Below are positions 28,599-32,666 of a stretch of DNA of 32,666 nucleotides, piece by piece; position 1 is the first letter of the stretch; each line of letters starts with the position of its first letter. The stretch lies in assembly GCF_000187745.1 (NCBI RefSeq), contig NZ_GL732491.1, positions 73,544 to 106,209 on the forward strand. Direction: 5' to 3'. The stretch is from Streptococcus sp. M334. GTDB lineage: Bacteria; Bacillota; Bacilli; Lactobacillales; Streptococcaceae. The position numbers were made by a program, and so were the translations under genes. Below the pieces are notes generated by a model that saw only the letters and a program-made list of their open reading frames with translations, made no database searches and had not been told where the DNA came from.

Positions 28599-28661
28599 AG
28601 TGTATAAGGTTCATTAGAACACCAAAGCCCCTAACTATTGCAGTAGTTAAGGGCTTTTTTT
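28599..28661 (+). ncRNA. Putative RNA II antitoxin of an Fst/par-like locus
   Basis: About 63 nt from the expected start point to a strong terminator (AAGCCCCTAACTA / TAGTTAAGGGCTT plus seven T, 28624-28661). Near its 5' end TATAAGGTTCATTAG (28603-28617) repeats TATAAGGCTCATTAG at 28795-28809, which lies over the start codon of the opposite-strand toxin ORF. The RNA would pair with that mRNA over 15 bp, with a G-U at the one difference. Its terminator also overlaps the 3' end of the toxin transcript. Size and plan match RNA II of the enterococcal pAD1 par locus. Confidence 0.7.
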
Positions 28662-28707
28662 ACGTATCTTAGCGATTTAACGGGTGTTTATAGGCTAGTC
28701 ATTCGGT

Positions 28708-28806
28708 CTACTTCTTACCATCTAGCCATTTGCAGACGAAATACAAGATAATTCCAGCTATAACATCTGCTATAATAGTAAGAGCAAGCTCTGGTATAAG
28801 GCTCAT
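28708..28806 (-). CDS. Fst-like type I toxin, small membrane peptide
   Basis: 32 aa from ATG 28806 with AGGAGG 8 nt upstream. One hydrophobic segment (LALTIIADVIAGIILYFV) followed by a charged C-terminus CKWLDGKK: the plan of Fst/Ldr-type toxins, which damage the membrane when overproduced. It has its own promoter and a 5' hairpin (ATCGG TTA CCGAT, 28843-28855), as in par RNA I. Translation is probably blocked by the convergent RNA at 28599-28661. Too short for routine gene calling. Confidence 0.72.
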   Translation of the reverse strand: MSLIPELALTIIADVIAGIILYFVCKWLDGKK

Positions 28807-28809
28807 TAG
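28795..28809 (-). promoter_or_regulatory. Antisense target repeat over the toxin start codon
   Basis: TATAAGGCTCATTAG on the + strand covers the toxin ATG (28806-28804) and lies next to its ribosome site. It is the partner of the repeat at 28603-28617 in the antisense RNA. Confidence 0.65.
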
Positions 28810-28864
28810 TTTCACCTCCTCTCACGAACCCATAGGAACGTAATCGGTAACCGATGACAAAAAT

Positions 28865-28893
28865 AGTATACCACAATAAATTTATATCATCAA
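28865..28893 (-). promoter_or_regulatory. Toxin mRNA promoter
   Basis: Minus strand: TTGATG (28893-28888), 17 nt, extended -10 TGGTATACT (28870-28865 for the hexamer). It places the mRNA start near 28858, immediately before the 5' hairpin. Confidence 0.7.
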
Positions 28894-28930
28894 CATTGCT
28901 TAATGCTTGAAATACAGGGGCTAGGCGACA

Positions 28931-28985
28931 AAGTCTTTAAAATCATAAAACGTATAGTATCAGATTTATAAAATCTTGATGTTAT
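28931..28985 (+). repeat. Diverged copy of palindromic repeat
   Basis: CGTATAGTATCAGATTT and AAATCTTGATGTTATAT form a hairpin similar in sequence and layout to the element at 20098-20161, including the preceding TCTTTAAAATCA. Confidence 0.5.
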
Positions 28986-28994
28986 ATCAATCAT

Positions 28995-29048
28995 AAAAGT
29001 GGATAGGAAAGTTTTCTGATTATCAGAATTCCTTCCTATCCACTTTTT
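28995..29048. terminator. Terminator of the acid phosphatase gene
   Basis: AAAAGTGGATAGGAA pairs with TTCCTATCCACTTTT, with a nested CTGATTATCAG in the loop. T runs on both sides, so it can act in both directions. Confidence 0.85.
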
Positions 29049-29095
29049 GAAGATTGTAAGTTAGCTTTATTTTATATAGAATCAGCTTATTTGTT

Positions 29096-29953
29096 TTATT
29101 TATCAAAACCTTGTAAGGCTTTTTGGCGTTCTTCTACTTGACCTTTAGCATCTAGTTTGTTACCACCGTATACAGCTGATTCCCATGACCCGTACATTGG
29201 ATTTGGGAAGATGATGAATTTTTCACCGAATTCTTTTTGCAATTCTTCAAGTTGTTTATCACGGTCAGATTCAGAAGTCTTAGAAAAATCTGCAAAGTCT
29301 ACGAGGTTATCACCAAACAATAAGATAAGATTTGTTTTTTCTTGAACTTTTTGGCGACGACCTTCTTTGGATTTTACACCGCTTTCTAAGAACATGAGAT
29401 GATCACGTCCTTGAACAGGAATTCCTTCACTTTCAAGATTTTTAATGGTAGCATCTACTTGATTAGCTGAGCGGTCAGAAATATAGTAGATTTGGACACC
29501 GTTTTGATCAGCAAACTGAAGAAAATCCTTGGCACCTGGGACAGCTTTTGCTGCAGCTTTTTGAACCCAAATATCCCAATTTTCGGGTGTAAATGCTGTA
29601 CCGTCTTTGACATTTTGTACTTGATAAGGGCTATTATCTAGGACAGTTTCATCCAAGTCTAAAACGATAGAGTAAGGTTTGTCTGATTCTGTTTTGAGCA
29701 ATTCCTTTAGGTGATTTGTTGCAACGTTATAACCCTGTATGTATAAAGCTTTAGTTTCAGCTGATTTTTGATACCAAAGGGTTGACATAGTGTTTTCTCT
29801 TGACCGTAGTTGGTCATATGTCAATGTAATCTGATTATCAGATGAGCTATTATTGCTTGTCTGTGTTTCTGTAGACTTTGTTGCACAACTAGCCAATAAG
29901 ACGACAGAAGCAAGTGCAGAAAGGATTGTAACAGTAGTTTTTGCTGTTTTCAT
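29096..29953 (-). CDS. Class C acid phosphatase lipoprotein (e(P4)-like)
   Basis: 285 aa, lipoprotein with lipobox LASC (C23) after a 22-residue signal. HAD IIIB phosphatase: motif I IVLDLDETVLDN (D99, D101), motif II YISDRS, and LLFGDNLVDFAD near the C-terminal third. Surface-anchored enzyme that removes phosphate from nucleotides such as NMN or AMP and aryl phosphates, helping to scavenge phosphate, nucleosides or NAD precursors. Own promoter and terminator, so a single-gene unit; AGGAGA precedes the ATG. Confidence 0.93.
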   Translation of the reverse strand: MKTAKTTVTILSALASVVLLASCATKSTETQTSNNSSSDNQITLTYDQLRSRENTMSTLWYQKSAETKALYIQGYNVATNHLKELLKTESDKPYSIVLDLDETVLDNSPYQVQNVKDGTAFTPENWDIWVQKAAAKAVPGAKDFLQFADQNGVQIYYISDRSANQVDATIKNLESEGIPVQGRDHLMFLESGVKSKEGRRQKVQEKTNLILLFGDNLVDFADFSKTSESDRDKQLEELQKEFGEKFIIFPNPMYGSWESAVYGGNKLDAKGQVEERQKALQGFDK

Positions 29954-29985
29954 GAAATATCTCCTATTTATTCATTTCAATAAAT

Positions 29986-30014
29986 AGTATAGCACGAGAG
30001 AAAAGTTAAGGCAA
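29986..30014 (-). promoter_or_regulatory. Promoter of the acid phosphatase gene
   Basis: Minus strand TTGCCT (30014-30009), 17 nt, extended -10 TGCTATACT (hexamer 29991-29986). Confidence 0.7.
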
Positions 30015-30137
30015 GTCATTCTCTGACCATTGATGTAGATTCTATAGAAGATAATGTAATGAAAAAAAGCGATTACTAACTTGAAATGTAGTTTCACCTC
30101 TAATTATTGACATTTCAGGAAAAATCGCAGTAAAAAC

Positions 30138-30166
30138 TGCACAGCCTTCTTTAAATGTGCTATAAT
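30138..30166 (+). promoter_or_regulatory. Promoter of the SPFH gene
   Basis: TGCACA (30138-30143), 17 nt, extended -10 TGCTATAAT (hexamer 30161-30166). Confidence 0.65.
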
Positions 30167-30197
30167 ACAGGAAAAAATAATAATGGAGGTCACGATA

Positions 30198-31097
30198 ATG
30201 GCAACATTTTTGATGATTTTTGTGGTGGTTTGTGTGCTCCTATTGGTGATAGTCACACTGAGTACAGTTTATGTGGTTCGTCAGCAGTCGGTGGCGATTA
30301 TTGAACGCTTTGGTAAATACCAAAAGGTTGCCAATAGCGGTATTCATATTCGCTTGCCTTTTGGAATTGACTCGATTGCGGCACGAATCCAGTTACGCTT
30401 GTTGCAAAGCGATATTGTGGTTGAGACTAAGACTAAGGACAATGTGTTCGTTATGATGAATGTGGCTACTCAGTACCGTGTCAACGAGCAGAGCGTGACA
30501 GATGCCTACTATAAACTCATGCGTCCAGAATCTCAGATTAAATCTTATATCGAAGACGCCCTTCGCTCTTCTGTTCCCAAATTAACCTTGGATGAATTGT
30601 TTGAGAAAAAAGATGAGATTGCCCTTGAGGTTCAACACCAAGTAGCAGAAGAAATGACCACTTACGGCTACATTATCGTGAAAACCTTGATTACCAAGGT
30701 CGAACCAGATGCAGAAGTTAAGCAATCTATGAATGAAATCAATGCGGCGCAACGCAAACGGGTCGCAGCGCAAGAATTGGCGGAAGCTGACAAGATTAAA
30801 ATCGTCACTGCAGCTGAAGCCGAAGCAGAAAAAGACCGCCTCCATGGTGTGGGGATTGCCCAACAACGTAAGGCGATTGTGGATGGATTGGCAGAGTCTA
30901 TCACAGAACTCAAGGAAGCAAATGTTGGCATGACAGAAGAACAAATCATGTCCATCCTCTTGACCAACCAGTATTTGGACACCTTGAATACCTTTGCCTC
31001 TAAAGGAAACCAAACTATCTTTTTACCAAATACGCCAAATGGTGTAGATGATATCCGTACTCAAATCTTGTCAGCCCTCCGTGCTGAGAAGAAATAA
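30198..31097 (+). CDS. SPFH/band 7 (stomatin-like) membrane protein
   Basis: 299 aa from ATG 30198 with GGAGG at 30185-30189; the upstream ATG 30183 overlaps this site. N-terminal membrane helix (about 3-26), then the SPFH domain (VRQQSVAIIERFGKY … SGIHIRLPFGID … VETKTKDNVFV) to about 190, then a helical AEAEAEKDRLHGVGIAQQRKAI coiled-coil tail. Family members scaffold membrane microdomains and bind membrane proteases. Single-gene unit with its own promoter and terminator. Confidence 0.95.
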   Translation: MATFLMIFVVVCVLLLVIVTLSTVYVVRQQSVAIIERFGKYQKVANSGIHIRLPFGIDSIAARIQLRLLQSDIVVETKTKDNVFVMMNVATQYRVNEQSVTDAYYKLMRPESQIKSYIEDALRSSVPKLTLDELFEKKDEIALEVQHQVAEEMTTYGYIIVKTLITKVEPDAEVKQSMNEINAAQRKRVAAQELAEADKIKIVTAAEAEAEKDRLHGVGIAQQRKAIVDGLAESITELKEANVGMTEEQIMSILLTNQYLDTLNTFASKGNQTIFLPNTPNGVDDIRTQILSALRAEKK

Positions 31098-31103
31098 TAG
31101 ACT

Positions 31104-31129
31104 AAAGAGCTTGGCAACAGGCTCTTTTT
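31104..31129 (+). terminator. Terminator after the SPFH gene
   Basis: AAAGAGC (31104-31110) pairs with GCTCTTT (31121-31127) followed by TT. Confidence 0.7.
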
Positions 31130-31174
31130 GCATTGCATTTGTTAAGAAAAGCAAAGAACATTGATATACATTTA

Positions 31175-31277
31175 TACTCAATGAAAATCAAAGAGCAAAC
31201 TAGGAAGCTAGCCGCAGGCTGTACTTGAGTACGGTAAGGCGACGCTGACGTGGTTTGAATTTGATTTTTGAAGAGTA
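31175..31277 (-). repeat. BOX element, copy 3
   Basis: Same orientation and length (103 bp) as the copy at 5580, with the shared TTTGAATTTGATTTT variant near one end. Lies in the 308-bp gap between the SPFH gene and the surface protein. Apart from it, that gap holds only a terminator and the promoter at 31343. Confidence 0.82.
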
Positions 31278-31342
31278 TTAAATAAAAATTATTGTATGTT
31301 GTCCCCCTTAATTTGGAATGATAAGGGAATAACTAGAAAGAT

Positions 31343-31371
31343 TTGTGAATACAAATTATTTCTGATATACT
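31343..31371 (+). promoter_or_regulatory. Promoter of the surface-protein gene
   Basis: TTGTGA (31343-31348), 17 nt, extended -10 TGATATACT (hexamer 31366-31371), about 30 nt before the start codon. Confidence 0.65.
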
Positions 31372-31405
31372 AACTATACAGTAATAATGAATGATAGGAT
31401 ATGGA

Positions 31406-32666
31406 ATGAAAGAATTTCAATTTGAGAGAAAGCAGCGTTTTTCTTTGAGAAAATATACAATAGGAGCTTGTTCGGTCTTGCTAGGAACGAGTTTATTTTT
31501 TGCTGGTATGGGGGCTCAACCCGTACAGGCTACAGAAACGACTTCAACACTAATTTCAAGTCATTACTTGGATGAGCAGGATTTACCTGAAAAGCTGAAA
31601 TCTGAGTTGCAATGGTTTGAAGAAAATAAGATTGAGGTAAAAGAGGGAAAAGAATACTATTTTGTCTATCGAAAATTGGCTACAAGATTACCAGAAACAG
31701 GTCTGTTTTCTAATGATGAGATGTTTATCTTGGGAGCAGGATTATTATTGCTTTCCTTCACTTTAATCAAGAGAAAAAAGGGAGCGTCTTACTTCCTTGT
31801 GAGCGTCTTTGCTGTTGGTGGTTTGGGAGTATCCATCTCTGCTTTAGAAAATCTGGTAGAATTGCAACCAGCCCTTGTTAAGAGAGTAGAAGGTCAGTTT
31901 TTACCAAGTCCTGAAACAGTCCAAGGATATGAATTTACGGGATATTATTTGGTAAGAGATAGTGGTAGCAAGGAACTTTCTGTTGATAAGGTAGAGTCGC
32001 CAGTATTATCTCAAAAGGAGGAAAGTTCAGAATCTCAGTCTAAGAAGATTGTACCACAGTTGGCATCTCATTTTAGCTCGACTGAAGACCTTGTGCAATC
32101 TCCTCAACCATCCTACGCAGTTGAGCCTGTTTTAAATCCAACTCCTGAAAAAAGTATGAGTATTGAGTCTAAAAAAGTACCAGATGAAGGAATGAAAACT
32201 GTTATTGAAGACAAGCCAGAACTGGAAGTTAGGATAGGGGAGATAGAGTTTGAAACTCAATTTCAGTCTGACCCAACTCTGGCTAAGGGAGAAAAAAGAA
32301 TTTCTATAGAAGGTGCCAAGGGACAAGAACGAATCTTAACAGAAGTAAGGATTATTGATGGTGTGGTCACGCGCAATGAAATAGGGAGAGAGGTGCTTCG
32401 TGAACCAGTTACTCAGGTGATTCTGGTTGGGACAAAAGATAAGGCATCTCAAGAAAATGGAATAAGCCTAGCCCCGGAAGTCCAACCAATTCTCCCCTCT
32501 TATGAAGGCGGCGTTTCTGGCGAGTCCTTGGTGGAACCACCCCTTCCCTCTTATGAAGGCGGTGTTTCCGGTGCATCCTTGGTGGAACCGTCCCTTCCCT
32601 CTTATGATGGTGGTGTTTCCGGTGAGCCTTCGGTAGAGCCGTCGGTAGAGCCGTCTCTTCCCTCTT
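31406..32666 (+). CDS. Zmp/IgA1-protease-like surface protein, 5' part
   Basis: Open from ATG 31406 (GATAGGAT upstream) to the window end, 420 codons seen; the protease domain must lie beyond. YSIRK-type signal FSLRKYTIGACSVLLG (12-27) with cleavage near QATE; then LPETG at residues 95-99, followed by two membrane helices (about 105-121 and 128-147). An N-terminal LPxTG plus helices is the unusual hallmark of streptococcal zinc metalloproteases (Iga, ZmpA/B/C). A G5 domain follows (about 275-350, ELEVRIGEIEFETQF … REPVTQVILVG), then proline-rich repeats. Which Zmp it is cannot be told without the HExxH region. Confidence 0.85.
   Translation, partial: MKEFQFERKQRFSLRKYTIGACSVLLGTSLFFAGMGAQPVQATETTSTLISSHYLDEQDLPEKLKSELQWFEENKIEVKEGKEYYFVYRKLATRLPETGLFSNDEMFILGAGLLLLSFTLIKRKKGASYFLVSVFAVGGLGVSISALENLVELQPALVKRVEGQFLPSPETVQGYEFTGYYLVRDSGSKELSVDKVESPVLSQKEESSESQSKKIVPQLASHFSSTEDLVQSPQPSYAVEPVLNPTPEKSMSIESKKVPDEGMKTVIEDKPELEVRIGEIEFETQFQSDPTLAKGEKRISIEGAKGQERILTEVRIIDGVVTRNEIGREVLREPVTQVILVGTKDKASQENGISLAPEVQPILPSYEGGVSGESLVEPPLPSYEGGVSGASLVEPSLPSYDGGVSGEPSVEPSVEPSLPS
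32498..32666 (+). repeat. Tandem coding repeats in the surface protein
   Basis: In-frame repeats: two 51-bp units (32498-32548, 32549-32599; SYEGGVSGxSLVEPxLP) and a 63-bp unit (32600-32662; SYDGGVSG with a duplicated SVEP), then the start of another at the window edge. Likely variable in number between strains. Confidence 0.85.

Overview
The window reads as a chromosome segment of a Mitis-group Streptococcus. The evidence is the low G+C content, pneumococcal-type BOX repeats, the glpK-glpO-glpF operon beside hslO/dus, a dltXABCD operon next to adcRCBA, and a YSIRK/LPETG/G5 zinc-metalloprotease-type surface protein. In the pneumococcal genomes I remember, a fucose locus lies between adcA and the SPFH gene. 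Here that place holds a small toxin-antitoxin-like locus and an acid phosphatase, and a Zmp-type gene lies just beyond. This suggests S. mitis/oralis or a close relative rather than typical S. pneumoniae (inference).

Region 1 (1-5518): a NarL/LuxR-type response regulator with its own terminator, followed by an apparent operon. That operon holds a tyrosine-rich mini-ORF whose 3' end is overwritten by a BOX repeat, an unrecognised 254-aa protein, a NadR-like P-loop protein, and an ABC ATPase plus a large FtsX-type permease. It looks like an undescribed peptide production, sensing or resistance module.

Region 2 (5580-14064): core housekeeping genes. A minus-strand set holds hslO (Hsp33), dus and an isochorismatase-like hydrolase. 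It is divergent from an Mga-like regulator, which is followed by glpK, glpO and glpF for glycerol uptake and oxidation, with a cre-like site before glpK and a hairpin before glpF.

Region 3 (about 14136-20160): an AT-rich accessory island flanked by inverted copies (one truncated) of the same palindromic repeat. It carries a replication-protein-like remnant, a secreted glycine-rich protein divergent from a small membrane protein (possible bacteriocin/immunity pair), and a divergent SHP/Rgg quorum-sensing pair. Then come a 27-codon mini-ORF ending in a hairpin, a one-chain ABC exporter and an MFS permease. I consider this SHP/Rgg cassette the best candidate for a new peptide system.

Region 4 (20288-28495): dltX-dltA-dltB-dltC-dltD (D-alanylation of teichoic acids), then the zinc-regulated adcR-adcC-adcB-adcA uptake operon with an AdcR box overlapping its promoter.

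Region 5 (28500-32666): a compact Fst/par-like type I toxin-antitoxin locus in which a roughly 63-nt antisense RNA carries a near-perfect complement of the toxin start region. It is followed by a class C acid phosphatase lipoprotein (minus strand), an SPFH/band 7 membrane protein, a third BOX copy, and the 5' part of a large Zmp/IgA1-protease-like gene that runs off the window in proline-rich repeats. No tRNA, rRNA or CRISPR array was recognised.
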